Below are positions 24,780-34,005 of a stretch of 45,390 nt of DNA, one piece after another (the first letter of the stretch is position 1; each line of letters begins with the position of its first letter). Location of the stretch: IMG/VR virus record IMGVR_UViG_3300025108_000105, positions 1 to 45,390 of that record, one strand, 5' to 3'. A model generated the notes under the pieces. The model had not been told where the DNA came from. It saw nothing but the letters and a program-made list of their open reading frames with translations, and did no database searches. Source of the stretch: a virus. The translations under genes and the position numbers were made by a program.

Positions 24780-27586
24780 TATGTCAACCCTTGGATGTTC
24801 ACAGTTTCGATGTCGTTAGAAACCATACTGTTTAATTGCATCTTAGTCCAGTTCTGGTCAGCAGGGTATACATAGTTTCTCATACCATTAGAGTAAGAGT
24901 CGCTAGTACCGTCTCCCATTAGCCATACTTGAGTTGACGTAGCTGGGGCAGAACTGTTCCTTGTAAAGTTAGAAGTCGGATACTGATAGGTGGGCATTCT
25001 ATATTCATTACCTATCTTGAAATTGGTTACCCACTTGATAGGATCGGTAATCATCTTGGTGATTTCATTGTCCGTCGGCATGTTTCTATTAGCAACAAGA
25101 GTAGTAACAACTTGGCTAGATACCTTACCGTGAAAGTTTCTATTAGAGCCTCTTCCGCCAAGAGTAAAATGACCACCAAATGCTCTATCCATTCTAACTC
25201 CAGTACTTACCCAATTAGCACTAGTGGATAAGTTAGAACCTAGAGTGCTAAAGTTATCTCCATTATCTGAGGTCATCAGTCGAATGTCGAAGGTATCTGC
25301 CAAGTTACTTGCAGTGGCCTCAGAACTACTCCACCTCGCCCCCTTGTGTGCTATATAAACTCCGAACCAATCAGATGTTTGACCGTAAGAGATGTCGTAG
25401 ATTTCACACTCATTGTAGCCTACGCCTTCTCGACCCCAACCGAAGTACAACTTGCCACTAGCAGTAAGTCTCAGGTAAATATTATCATCATTAGTACCAG
25501 CACCTTCTCCATAGTTCCAGATATGCTGATTAGAACTATGTCTATCGACTTGAAATACTGTCGTACAAGCCCAAGGTCTTGAGTAAGTATAGTCAGAAGT
25601 TTTAGTTGAGTCTGTACTGTGCCCCCCTAAAGTTGTTCCTGTAAAGCCCATAGAGATAGGGTTAGTGTATGCTTGGTTAGATACTTGCTTACCATGTTCA
25701 CTAGAGCCGCTGAAGTCCAGAGCTTTAGTCCAAGGAGTGTCGTTAGTCTGAACAGGCGCTACATCAGTAGCAAGCACTTCGAACGTACCAACACTAGAAC
25801 CGTAGGAGTTAGCCCGTGTCACGGTCACTGTGTACGTGGTGTCAGCACCAACATCAGTCAGAGTACCTTGTAGGTAGCCTGTGTTAGAGTTGTAGAGCAT
25901 CCCAGAACCAGCAGGGCTTATTGAGACAGACTGTGTAAACGTAGCACCAGCAGGGAATAGTTGGAAGTTTACCGCAGTGCCTTCCTCGTAGCTGTAGTCA
26001 AGTGATGAGAAAGCAGAAGGGGCTAGGTCAGCGTTAGTCAAAGAAGTAACTTCTGTCCAGTTAACAGTCGTGCCGTTAAACGTGAAGCCGTTAGGTGCAG
26101 AACTGTGGACGTAAGTAGAAGCATCATGAGTTGCTTCTGGCATGTACCACGTTGTCCCTGTAGGGTCGTCTGTGTAAGTGTGTGTGTGTGACGAACCCGC
26201 TCCTTCAGCTAAACCATTAATAATCTCGTCGTAATACTCAGCTTCCTCTGCTGTAGAAAAGAGAGGGTAGTTGAACACACCGTCAGGGCTTTCGATATAA
26301 CGGAAGTACATCGTAGGGGCTAGAGGGGTGTGCAAGTGAATCTTTGGCAGACTAGCCAAACGAGAATAGCTGTCACACAACTTGATGCCTAACTTGTACT
26401 CTACGCCTTCTACTGTTGGGTAGCTAGTACGAGCACAGACTATCCAAGTACTCTCGCTTACATCATAATAGTCGATAGAGATAAAGCCGTTCTCGTCTAT
26501 ACCTACACGCATCTTAACAGGGTTGCCTGCAAGCCAGTCAGCACCTTCAGGAGAACCTGAGAACTTATCTGTAGCATTAGACCAACCTCTACCCATAACA
26601 TATCCAGTGTTAGCACCGTAGTTAGTCCAAGGACCGTTAGGGCTAGGGTGGAAGAAGTGACCGAACTGATAGCCGTAGTGACCTGAGTTAGTAACCCCGT
26701 CACAGAACTTAGCAGGGTCGCCGTAGGTTGCGTTACCGTTTACGTCTGCTGCGTCAGCAACAACAAGACCCATACCGATGATACCCTCAACACGAATGTC
26801 GAAGCTGAAGTATTCGCCAGCTTGGTCGATGGTGTCAGAAGACAACCAACCAGCTTTGTTGTAGTGAGCAGCAGAACCGCCAGCGATGTCTGAGTTAGAA
26901 GGGTTTACAGCGTTACCGTCTAAGGCACCGTTAGCATCTACACCAGATACATCAGAAATCATCGTGCTGTAGGGGTCAGAGATAACAACAGCCTCAAAAG
27001 GACCAACTGTGAAGAGTTCGTTCAGAGTGTTCACGACATCCTGAAGACCACCTGCTACAGCGTTACCGTTGATCTCTACGTTAGTGTGTACTAGCTTCTC
27101 GTAGTGCTTGTGGTCTGACGGGTTGTCAGTTCCACTAGGTGCACCAGCACCAATAGCGTGAATGTGGATTGTACCGTCTGCGTCAGCAACAGCCTTAATC
27201 GTGTTAACACCAAAGGCAGCACCGTTGTCTAGGATGACAGAAGTGTTTGTGTCGTCAAGACGGAAGTTAACTACAACATCTGTGAGGTCTGAGCCTGTGT
27301 CAGATACACCAGATACGTTAGCTTCGAGGTTGATGTAGTCTACAGCAGCTTGAGCATCCGTGAATAAGTTACCGTTTTTGTCCGAGAAGTCCTCGAAAGG
27401 CAGAGCGTAGAACTCATAAGCAGTCTCTGCTGAACTCTCAGAGCGAATGTCGTTGATGATGTTAATACGTGTGCTGTCGTCTTCGTTGATAACTGCGCTA
27501 AGACAAGCGTTCCAATAAGCAGGGTTAGACGAACCTACGAAGTTTATGCAGTTGCCTTCAGCGTTTCTTGTTATGCGAATAGTCAT
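24779..27586 (-). CDS. Large virion fibre-like protein with Ig-like and lectin-like regions
   Basis: 935 residues. Near 530-610 is a putative-Ig domain (YSYEEGTAVNFQLFPAG, MLYNSNTGYLQGTL, TYTVTVTRANSYG), and the C-terminal ~300 residues look like a concanavalin/laminin-G sandwich (SRPWACTTVFQVDR, YLRLTASGKLYFGW, FHGKVSSQVVTTLV). Many Asp/Asn/Thr. It lies in the head module, between the 253-aa gene and the protease, not with the tail genes. It could be a head fibre that binds surfaces or mucus, or a displaced tail fibre. Family not identified as a whole. Confidence 0.7.
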   Translation of the reverse strand: MTIRITRNAEGNCINFVGSSNPAYWNACLSAVINEDDSTRINIINDIRSESSAETAYEFYALPFEDFSDKNGNLFTDAQAAVDYINLEANVSGVSDTGSDLTDVVVNFRLDDTNTSVILDNGAAFGVNTIKAVADADGTIHIHAIGAGAPSGTDNPSDHKHYEKLVHTNVEINGNAVAGGLQDVVNTLNELFTVGPFEAVVISDPYSTMISDVSGVDANGALDGNAVNPSNSDIAGGSAAHYNKAGWLSSDTIDQAGEYFSFDIRVEGIIGMGLVVADAADVNGNATYGDPAKFCDGVTNSGHYGYQFGHFFHPSPNGPWTNYGANTGYVMGRGWSNATDKFSGSPEGADWLAGNPVKMRVGIDENGFISIDYYDVSESTWIVCARTSYPTVEGVEYKLGIKLCDSYSRLASLPKIHLHTPLAPTMYFRYIESPDGVFNYPLFSTAEEAEYYDEIINGLAEGAGSSHTHTYTDDPTGTTWYMPEATHDASTYVHSSAPNGFTFNGTTVNWTEVTSLTNADLAPSAFSSLDYSYEEGTAVNFQLFPAGATFTQSVSISPAGSGMLYNSNTGYLQGTLTDVGADTTYTVTVTRANSYGSSVGTFEVLATDVAPVQTNDTPWTKALDFSGSSEHGKQVSNQAYTNPISMGFTGTTLGGHSTDSTKTSDYTYSRPWACTTVFQVDRHSSNQHIWNYGEGAGTNDDNIYLRLTASGKLYFGWGREGVGYNECEIYDISYGQTSDWFGVYIAHKGARWSSSEATASNLADTFDIRLMTSDNGDNFSTLGSNLSTSANWVSTGVRMDRAFGGHFTLGGRGSNRNFHGKVSSQVVTTLVANRNMPTDNEITKMITDPIKWVTNFKIGNEYRMPTYQYPTSNFTRNSSAPATSTQVWLMGDGTSDSYSNGMRNYVYPADQNWTKMQLNSMVSNDIETVNIQGLT

Positions 27587-27589
27587 AGC

Positions 27590-28351
27590 TTACCTTACGA
27601 TTGTAATTAGAGTGGACAAAGGCTGAATAAGAATCTCATTATTGCAACGAATAGCTGGCAACGCTCTAGCATTACGGTCTTCGTCAGAAGCAATGTAAGC
27701 AGACATCTCAACTCGGTTCAAATATGCGGCTCCTTGGGAACCTGTACCGTAGAAGATAGGTTGTGTTGTTAGCGGGAAGGTGAAGGTGATGTTGTCGTTA
27801 GCGTCACGGGTAGACCAGATCAGACCTACCTCAAGGGTGGAGTTAGCTACCTGTGGTACAGCATTAAAAGAGAATCGAATGTCTACGCGATCACCTTTCT
27901 GGCAACCACTGACATCATAACTGCCTGTAGCTGCTGTGTACTGTAGATCACCTGAAGTTACTGCGGATGCGTTAGAGGTGTCTTCGAAGTCAATTAGCTG
28001 ATCGAACTCGGGTGGCATATAAAGACCACCAAACAAACCTTTTGTCTGATCGAAGGTAGGGTTCGTTTCTCCCCAATACTGTACATCATTAGCGATCTGA
28101 CGGGTACGAGAGAAACCAAAGCGTTTCCAAGTTTTAGAGGTAGCTTGTGCAGCAGTGTACTGCACGTTAGAACCTAGGTCATTAGCACCTGAGCTACCTG
28201 TAGTACGCTCCTCGAAGCCCCCTGTGAACTCAAGACCCCCTGAAGCTAGTTCATCTATGGCAATTTCGAGGTCTTCTGCGGCTTTTACGAAAGGGAGTAG
28301 CAGTCTTGCGCTGTCTCCGAATTTAGCCCTGAGTACGTTAATAGATGACAT
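27590..28351 (-). CDS. Hypothetical structural protein, 253 aa
   Basis: Between portal and fibre-like genes with only a few bases on each side. The N-terminal ~35 residues are helical, the rest beta-rich, ending in a jelly-roll-like stretch (GDRVDIRFSFNAVPQ, TLEVGLIWSTRDANDNITFTFPL). No family recognised. Close coupling suggests it may anchor the 935-aa fibre to the head. Confidence 0.6.
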   Translation of the reverse strand: MSSINVLRAKFGDSARLLLPFVKAAEDLEIAIDELASGGLEFTGGFEERTTGSSGANDLGSNVQYTAAQATSKTWKRFGFSRTRQIANDVQYWGETNPTFDQTKGLFGGLYMPPEFDQLIDFEDTSNASAVTSGDLQYTAATGSYDVSGCQKGDRVDIRFSFNAVPQVANSTLEVGLIWSTRDANDNITFTFPLTTQPIFYGTGSQGAAYLNRVEMSAYIASDEDRNARALPAIRCNNEILIQPLSTLITIVR

Positions 28352-28355
28352 ATAG

Positions 28356-29789
28356 TCACTCCTGATCTTTAGGTTTATCTTCGTCGGAGTCTTCTTGATC
28401 TTCTTCCTCTTCTTCTTCCTCTGGTTCCTCTTGAACAGGAGCTAAAGCAGCTTGACGAGCCATCTCAAGTGACTCATCATACTTCTTACGATCCAGTTCA
28501 GGAAGTTCAGCATTATGAAGGAGAGCATCAACTATCTCAGGTTGGTCAGCCAAGTTAATACTAGCGCCATTGAGATTACGAAGATATGATCCAAGCTCTT
28601 TAAGGTCATGGGGAGCAACGTCACCAGCAACCAACTTTGGCATAAGGTCAGGGTTAAGGTTGTTTAGTTCCCACAGAGGCTCAATAAGCTGCTTGTTAAG
28701 CGTATCTACCACCTGAGTGATGTAGCTCTCCAAGGCACGTAGGAATAAGTCTGTCTTACTCTTAGAGAGGGCGTAGGAACCGTTAGAACCACCACCAAGC
28801 ATTAAGAACTCAGACAGTACGCTACGAGCAATGTCATGCTGGTAACGACGAATAATTGGGTCTATATCAATATTACGAGTACCACTAGAAGACATAAGTT
28901 CTACATCAACCAGACGCTCACTTGTAGGCGCACCATCCTTATCTGGATAGGAATCACTAGGTAGGATAATATAACCTTGATCGTTGAACTTGACATCCCG
29001 TAGGATAGACTGTAGTTCATTACGGAAGGCAATCTGACCCTCAGTAGCATCAGGGGAAAGGTACTCAGCAGGTACACGGGCAACAGGAATACCAGCTAAC
29101 TCACGCTCAACACCTACAGCCTCAATAGACTGCATATTGTTAAGGTACTGATAACTAGTATAGGCGTTCCGTAGGATAGACCTACCTGAAGGATCACCGT
29201 TAATAGTAGTTGTCCTGTAGTAAACAGACTTACGGCTAGGGATATAATTATTACCTGTACCGTAACCTGTACTCTGGTAGATACCTAAGATGTCTCCAGT
29301 TTTATGCTCTACGTCAAACCTGTCAATAGTCCAAGGGGAACGACAAGCCAACTTACGGACACCCATGCGTCCATCAGAGTGCTTAGACTTCTTCTTAGGG
29401 TTCTGACCCAAGCCTTCTCGACGCTTATACACAACCTCAAACCAAGAAAAACCATACGACAGAAAGCTAAGTGCCTCTGCAATATGGTCATCTAGAGTAT
29501 GCTCCATATCATCTAAGATACTCTCAACAAACTCTTTCTCTTTATTAGCTGCGTCACTATCATCTGAAGGTTTTACATTAATCTCAACATCACGAAGCAT
29601 CTGCTCAACTGCATACATAACAGCACCAATGGTACTATCATTGTCACGCATCTCGCGAAACTTCTTTACAGCTTCCCTACCCTTAAGCTCCCGTAGGAAC
29701 TCGTCTGCGCGGATAGTTCCATTATGGACATTCTGCCCTGCCACACCTAGAATAGAAGTAGATTCTGTTTTTGACAGGCTCTTAGTCAT
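28356..29789 (-). CDS. Portal protein
   Basis: 477 residues. Order and motifs of a siphophage portal: MRDNDSTIGAVMYAVEQML near the N-terminus, LSFLSYGFSWFEVVYKRRE in the wing, and HDIARSVLSEFLMLGGGSNGSYALSKSK before the stem/crown helices, as in Mu gp29/DUF935-like portals. The C-terminal tail is extremely acidic (EEPEEEEEEEDQEDSDEDK). The single-base overlap with the terminase gene couples them. Confidence 0.9.
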   Translation of the reverse strand: MTKSLSKTESTSILGVAGQNVHNGTIRADEFLRELKGREAVKKFREMRDNDSTIGAVMYAVEQMLRDVEINVKPSDDSDAANKEKEFVESILDDMEHTLDDHIAEALSFLSYGFSWFEVVYKRREGLGQNPKKKSKHSDGRMGVRKLACRSPWTIDRFDVEHKTGDILGIYQSTGYGTGNNYIPSRKSVYYRTTTINGDPSGRSILRNAYTSYQYLNNMQSIEAVGVERELAGIPVARVPAEYLSPDATEGQIAFRNELQSILRDVKFNDQGYIILPSDSYPDKDGAPTSERLVDVELMSSSGTRNIDIDPIIRRYQHDIARSVLSEFLMLGGGSNGSYALSKSKTDLFLRALESYITQVVDTLNKQLIEPLWELNNLNPDLMPKLVAGDVAPHDLKELGSYLRNLNGASINLADQPEIVDALLHNAELPELDRKKYDESLEMARQAALAPVQEEPEEEEEEEDQEDSDEDKPKDQE

Positions 29790-31150
29790 TAACTCAGTCC
29801 TTTGATACTACTATATACAAGTTTCAGTTGAGGTTTTTGGTAGCCATTAAGCATAAGATCAGTTAATGCCCAAACCATAGCATCAAGTCTGTCTGGAGAA
29901 CCTATAGAACCTAAAGGCTCCCAAGTTCTCATTTGAGTTTCTAGTTCATTAAGGTTTGCACCGTCTTCTTGGTTCCTGACGTGATGCACTAAACCACGCT
30001 CATAGAGGGCAGCTACAGGCTCTGCACGGGCATACTTACCCCTAGAGGCTCTAACCATCTTAAGAGGCACGCTCTCGTCCTCCCCGTGGATCGTATGTTT
30101 AACCATATCACCACCTTGGTTGACCTCAGCTACGATCCTATCAGCCTCAAAGGAATGATATAGTTCAATAGCTTTAGATGCCCAACCTTGAGGTGACAAT
30201 CTATCAGTATAATCTCCTAAGATATAAGACTTACCGTTGACATCAACACCAGCCACAATAATACCAGTCATATCAGACTCAGCATTAGAGGTAACAGCAG
30301 GGTCAAGTGCCACAACAATACGTGTTAGATCAGGTATATCTTTTCTGTCTACCTGACAACTATCAATAGTGTCTGTAGTCCAGAGTGCGCCTTCATTCTC
30401 CTCTAAGACTTCAGCATAGAGTTCCTGACGACCTAACCTAGTACCTTCGTACTGATCTTTAACAGCCGTTAGGTAGGTATCTGCCAAGTTTGAAGCATTA
30501 TCGAATGTAGACCCTACAGTAATACAAGTTTTAAGGTCTTTTAGTAACTTTCGCACCAATTTAGTAGATTTTGGAGTAGTTGTCACACAAACTTTAGGGT
30601 GTTTACCTAATCGTAGACAAAACTGAAGCATATCCCAAGTATCTTCGTCCTTATTCCATGCAGCAAGCTCATCACACCATGCAGCACTAAACTGAGGACC
30701 ACGAAGACGCTCAGGTTCTTCAGCAGAGTAAAACTCAACCTTAGCACCATTAGCCCAAGTAAGAGTACGTCTAGTAGGAGACCACTCAGGGAAACCCATG
30801 TCCTTACCTTTGTAGGTCTTATCGTACTTAGAGCAGAGAGCCAAGAAACCTGACTCACCTTTAACCATAACACGTTCAATATCAGAGTTCGTAGAGGCTA
30901 CACAAGCAATACGCTTATGTCCCTCCTTAACCTTCTCTCGTACCCACTGAGCGCCAGTCCATGTCTTACCAAAGCCACGACCACAGTTAAGGAACCACAC
31001 ATTATGATCCCCTTCAGGTTCAATCTGATTAGGTCTAGCCCAGAACTTATACTCTTTCTGTAGCTCATCTAGCTGCCTCTTGGACATCTTAGAGAGTGCC
31101 TCTTGTACCTGATCATCAGGCATCTCTCGTAGGGTCTGAGCAGTTAGCAT
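29789..31150 (-). CDS. terL: Terminase large subunit
   Basis: 453 residues. ATPase Walker A is GRGFGKT near residue 58; the Walker B-like region is FSAAWCDELAAW near 155; coupling motif VCVTTTPKS follows. The nuclease half shows VVALDPAVTSNAESD (first catalytic Asp), VAEVNQGGDMV, and SPDRLDAMVWAL (last Asp). It packages DNA through the portal. Ribosome site AGGAA before ATG. The TerS gene lies 86 bp upstream. Confidence 0.95.
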   Translation of the reverse strand: MLTAQTLREMPDDQVQEALSKMSKRQLDELQKEYKFWARPNQIEPEGDHNVWFLNCGRGFGKTWTGAQWVREKVKEGHKRIACVASTNSDIERVMVKGESGFLALCSKYDKTYKGKDMGFPEWSPTRRTLTWANGAKVEFYSAEEPERLRGPQFSAAWCDELAAWNKDEDTWDMLQFCLRLGKHPKVCVTTTPKSTKLVRKLLKDLKTCITVGSTFDNASNLADTYLTAVKDQYEGTRLGRQELYAEVLEENEGALWTTDTIDSCQVDRKDIPDLTRIVVALDPAVTSNAESDMTGIIVAGVDVNGKSYILGDYTDRLSPQGWASKAIELYHSFEADRIVAEVNQGGDMVKHTIHGEDESVPLKMVRASRGKYARAEPVAALYERGLVHHVRNQEDGANLNELETQMRTWEPLGSIGSPDRLDAMVWALTDLMLNGYQKPQLKLVYSSIKGLS

Positions 31151-31236
31151 GTTATTCCTGTTATTGTAAAAACTCAGGCTGTCAGTCCAGCGGAGGTATC
31201 ATCGACATTTAAGGGTGCCAAACCACCTGAGTAACC
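31151..31236 (-). other. Intergenic hairpin between terminase subunit genes
   Basis: CCTGAGT (31226-31232) and ACTCAGG (31172-31178) can close a large loop; on the minus strand the second arm runs into TTTTTAC. This is a terminator-like or attenuator-like fold with a long (47-nt) loop, placed where lower TerS/TerL ratio control would matter. Weak evidence. Confidence 0.35.
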
Positions 31237-31617
31237 TTATTCCTCTTCAGATTCCTTACCTAGAGCAGCCATAAGGGCATTAACTGCACCCTCATTCTCT
31301 TCCTCTTCAGTACCTACCTCTTGTTCCTGTACATGAGAACTAGGAGACCAATTAGCCCGTGAACGTAAGTACAACTCCTGAGACTTGAAGTCACCATCTA
31401 ATGCTTGGTCAATAACTGTCTTACCAACCTTAGAATCAATCTGGAACTTAACCTCATCCATATCCTCACGATACAACTTATAGAAAGTACTATAAGACTG
31501 AGGGGCATCCTTCATGTGCAATACAGAAGCAAAGATTTGCCTTACGGTAACACCACCCCCGATACCTTCACGTACCTTACGGGCAATGTTTGGGTTCTTA
31601 GGGAGTCTATTTGGCAC
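31237..31617 (-). CDS. terS: Terminase small subunit
   Basis: 126 residues. Helix-turn-helix-like N-terminal half (PNIARKVREGIGGGVTVRQIF, TFYKLYREDMDEV), a helical oligomerisation part (KVGKTVIDQALDGDFKSQELYLRSRANW) and an acidic tail. DALDGDxKS-type motifs are typical of phage small terminases. It is the first gene of the leftward structural operon, with a long leader (about 300 nt) back to the 62-nt promoter repeat. Confidence 0.85.
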   Translation of the reverse strand: MPNRLPKNPNIARKVREGIGGGVTVRQIFASVLHMKDAPQSYSTFYKLYREDMDEVKFQIDSKVGKTVIDQALDGDFKSQELYLRSRANWSPSSHVQEQEVGTEEEENEGAVNALMAALGKESEEE

Positions 31618-31850
31618 TAGGAATCTACCTTTGTCTCAATATATTGTACGAAGCTGTAGTTATATTAACCACAACACTATAGTTACCCCACAACTCATAA
31701 CTTAATTGTATATGGAAGTAGGGTTCCCTCTTGGGGAGGAAATTCTTATGGGATTATTATTAAGGAGGGGATTATTATTATACCACACCTAATAAGTATT
31801 CTTAGGGGTCGCTAGGAATCTCCTCTAGGACCACACCATGAATCACATTG

Positions 31851-31869
31851 GTATAACTTAAGTATAACT
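31851..31869 (-). repeat. CTTAAG palindrome, terminase leader copy
   Basis: ATAACTTAAGTATAAC (31853-31868) lies 60 nt downstream of the minus-strand 62-nt promoter. The same 16 bases recur at 39586-39601, downstream of the plus-strand promoter. The core ACTTAAGT is a perfect palindrome, suggesting a dimeric protein site in both leaders. Confidence 0.65.
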
Positions 31870-31930
31870 TACTTTACGTAAGAATTTATATTTAATGGTT
31901 AATTATTATAGAATATAAAACTATTGTTGA

Positions 31931-31992
31931 TTCTTATGTATAACTTAAGTATCCTATACTATTATATATCTGGGGTTTCAGGCTACGTCAAA
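31931..31992 (-). promoter_or_regulatory. Conserved 62-nt promoter, terminase/structural operon copy
   Basis: On the minus strand: TTGACG (-35, 31986-31991), 17-nt spacer containing TGAAACCCCAGA, TATATA (-10, 31963-31968), then TACTTAAGTTATACATAAG near the start of transcription. It matches the copy at 39479-39540 at 54 of 62 positions without gaps. It points toward terS, 314 nt away, so it probably drives the leftward structural operon. Confidence 0.8.
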
Positions 31993-32602
31993 CAGTTTCT
32001 TCTCTAGTGCGTCATTTTGTAGCGATATTATTCTATACTGTGACATAAAGAACACACATAGAGGTATTTTCCTTTTGTTTTTTATTTCTGGTGGTCATTG
32101 TCCGTAAAGAACTCACGCTTCATATGTGATTCTTGTGGTGGTTCATATGAGATCATACGTCCCTTACGTCACCATGTAGGGTGTGGTGTCTAAAGGACAC
32201 ATAAGGGTATTAACCCCCGCGAATGACGTTACGTCACTTACCAAAGTATTTCTTTTCTTTTGGATTCATAGGTGGGAACCCCTACCCCAAAACGAATCAC
32301 CCTAGAATCCCTAGGGACCCTAATGTCAATAGCTAATGCGCCCCAGATGGAAATTAATTCTATGGTGTGGCATAAATGCACTAGTGTAGCACACATGAAA
32401 CAAACCCAAGGATTCCAATAGGATAACGCTTGACTCTAAAGAAAAACCTTGCGCTAGGAGAGGCGATTCGCAACACATATATATCGTTACAATATAACAC
32501 CTCGCCATGTATTGCCCAAGATATCCAAACGGATTCCCAATGTAGACTCATGCTTTCATTGTGGAATATCCATACGCTCACTTGATATAAGGACCGTCAG
32601 AT

Positions 32603-32653
32603 AGCCCATTGTAACGCTAGGCTATGGTAGTGACCTAACGCTACTTATGGGCT
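32603..32653 (-). terminator. Possible terminator of the Gp88-like cluster
   Basis: AGCCCAT (32603-32609) pairs with ATGGGCT (32647-32653) downstream of the last gene of the small leftward cluster; the loop holds a direct repeat of TAACGCTA. There is no T-run, so termination is uncertain. Confidence 0.35.
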
Positions 32654-32670
32654 TGTATGGGCTTCATATG

Positions 32671-33402
32671 TTAAGCAAAGTCTACAACGAATCCGCTTGT
32701 GTCTTTCTTTGCTTTACCTTTGGCGTATAGCGCCACCACATGTCCGCCCTTTGGGTCCAGAATACGTAGATCGTCCGAGTCGCCATTGACCATAGGGAGT
32801 CCCGACCATGTCTTTGCATAGTTAACCGCAGCACGAAAGACTACCGCGACATTCATTCCCTTAGATATAGCCGTTTGCATCATGGCGGCATACTTAGGCG
32901 ATGCATTAGAATAAGACCACGTAAGATGATAATTATTAAAAGATGATACGTCCCTATTGGCGATTTTTGTATAATCATAGAAAGCCACGTTTGGGTGTCG
33001 CTCAAATACTGTTTTGCCGTCGCTATCTTTGATCAATTCGAAGCGGATGTCTGTTGTGCCGTTCAATCGCACTACGGGTTGAATCCCGCGCTTGGCACAA
33101 TAGTTGGACAGTTTTGTGATATCCGTATCTAATTGAGCCATGAAAGATTCACGATTGCTGTAGAACAATTTAGCCTTTCGTTCACGGGCAGATTGCACAC
33201 AATTCATTGCACCACGTCCCGCTGTATTGAGGCAAGCTTTAATGCATCCCGCTTGTTCTGCCATAGCGCATGAATTGAATGTTTTGTTTCCTACGGATAC
33301 TTTCCAAGGTGTCATGTATACAATGCCTGTTAGATATTCTGATCCATCACCCTTAACAGTCTTTGCGTTGGTTCCTACGCCTAGTATTTTATAGTTGGAC
33401 AT
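32671..33402 (-). CDS. Gp88-like (DUF7227-type) protein of unknown function
   Basis: 243 residues. LTGIVYMTPWKVS, SCAMAEQAGCIKACLNTAGRG, ARERKAKLFYSNRESFMAQL and VVRLNGTTDIRFELI match a family spread through phages, related to mycobacteriophage gene 88, whose function is unknown. Cys45, Cys53, Cys57 and Cys68 could bind a metal or Fe-S cluster. I chose ATG 33402 because AAGGGG lies at proper distance and the shared 16-base junction ends exactly there; a frame extension of 19 residues upstream is rejected. It is the last gene of the small leftward cluster. Confidence 0.72.
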   Translation of the reverse strand: MSNYKILGVGTNAKTVKGDGSEYLTGIVYMTPWKVSVGNKTFNSCAMAEQAGCIKACLNTAGRGAMNCVQSARERKAKLFYSNRESFMAQLDTDITKLSNYCAKRGIQPVVRLNGTTDIRFELIKDSDGKTVFERHPNVAFYDYTKIANRDVSSFNNYHLTWSYSNASPKYAAMMQTAISKGMNVAVVFRAAVNYAKTWSGLPMVNGDSDDLRILDPKGGHVVALYAKGKAKKDTSGFVVDFA

Positions 33403-33413
33403 ATCAAGACCCC

Positions 33414-33644
33414 TTATACTTTTGTAAATGTTTCTGTGGCTTTGCGAGTGTCGCGGCATACGTGGATTTGTGACCTATACATACCTGACGGTAAATCATG
33501 AGGCGTCTTTTTCCAGAATAGCGCATTGTCGCTTGTGTTCAAAAACTTGTGCATGTCCTCCGCATGTTTAAACCTTCGGAACTGATAACGATTAGACATC
33601 ATCTGACCGGCTTTACGTGGCATTTCTTTTTTGATTGTGGGCAT
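33414..33644 (-). CDS. Small basic protein, 76 aa
   Basis: Begins MPTIKKEMPRKAGQMMSNRY, rich in Lys/Arg. The core FKHAEDMHKFLNTSDNALFWKK followed by LPSGMYRSQIHVCRD is compact, with one Cys and one Trp. No family known to me. It starts at the third copy of the AAGGAATC junction and ends 11 bases before the Gp88-like gene. Confidence 0.65.
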   Translation of the reverse strand: MPTIKKEMPRKAGQMMSNRYQFRRFKHAEDMHKFLNTSDNALFWKKTPHDLPSGMYRSQIHVCRDTRKATETFTKV

Positions 33645-33658
33645 ATCGGGATTCCTTA

Positions 33659-33829
33659 TTATCTAGCTTGCGTGTTCAAAATAACAAATTCGGCGTCGGA
33701 TTTATTCTTATTCAATTCAAGAGCTTTTTGCGCTTGATCTAGAGTCAACAAAGGCAAGCCTTGAATTTCATTGAATTGACCTTTTGAGCCGTTCGGACGT
33801 GTTGCGATAGTAAAGATTTGACGATTCAT
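33659..33829 (-). CDS. Small protein, 56 aa
   Basis: Begins MNRQIFTIATRPNGSKGQFN; the first half is likely beta, the second a helix (LTLDQAQKALELNKNKSDAEF). The start follows one base after the TAA of the upstream gene, whose last three codons (Lys-Glu-Ser) double as its ribosome site. Function unknown. Confidence 0.65.
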   Translation of the reverse strand: MNRQIFTIATRPNGSKGQFNEIQGLPLLTLDQAQKALELNKNKSDAEFVILNTQAR

Positions 33830-33830
33830 C

Positions 33831-34004
33831 TTAAGATTCCTTGCGTGTTAAGTATGTGGCACCATTGGAGTCACGTTTTAAAGTAAATTTTGAGGTGGTG
33901 ATATCTTCAGGTTTTGCGGCAATATACTTTTGAATCCTGCGTTGGTGCCACAATCCCATAATGTAATTAACTAAATCGCGTTCAATTTGATCTGTGCTTT
34001 TCAT
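33831..34004 (-). CDS. Small protein ending Lys-Glu-Ser, 57 aa
   Basis: Begins MKSTDQIERDLVNYIMGLWH; helical first half with basic RRIQKY, then a beta-like tail (SKFTLKRDSNGATYLTRKES). ATG 34004 is chosen because AAGGAATC precedes it at the right distance; an extension of 20 residues upstream is not supported. The final codons AAG GAA TCT TAA form the ribosome site of the next gene. Confidence 0.65.
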   Translation of the reverse strand: MKSTDQIERDLVNYIMGLWHQRRIQKYIAAKPEDITTSKFTLKRDSNGATYLTRKES

Positions 34005-34005
34005 A

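Larger units (their letters stand above)
31618..32670. other. Gene-free region between terminase and the Gp88-like cluster
   Basis: About 1.05 kb without a convincing gene. It holds the minus-strand copy of the 62-nt promoter (31931-31992), an AT-rich stretch (31860-31970) with a CTTAC...GTAAG inverted repeat, a twice-repeated GGATTATTATTA (31751-31762 and 31769-31780), a near-palindrome TGACGTTACGTCA (32224-32236), TTACGTCAC repeated, and three TTCATATG boxes (32119, 32141 and 32662 areas). Short frames on the minus strand at 32326-32581 have no ribosome site and overlap each other; I do not call them. The region may include an origin or packaging site; unproven. Confidence 0.6.

Noticed and set aside
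32326-32581. Two short minus-strand frames in the gene-free region
   Set aside because: They overlap each other, lack ribosome sites and show no protein-like composition.
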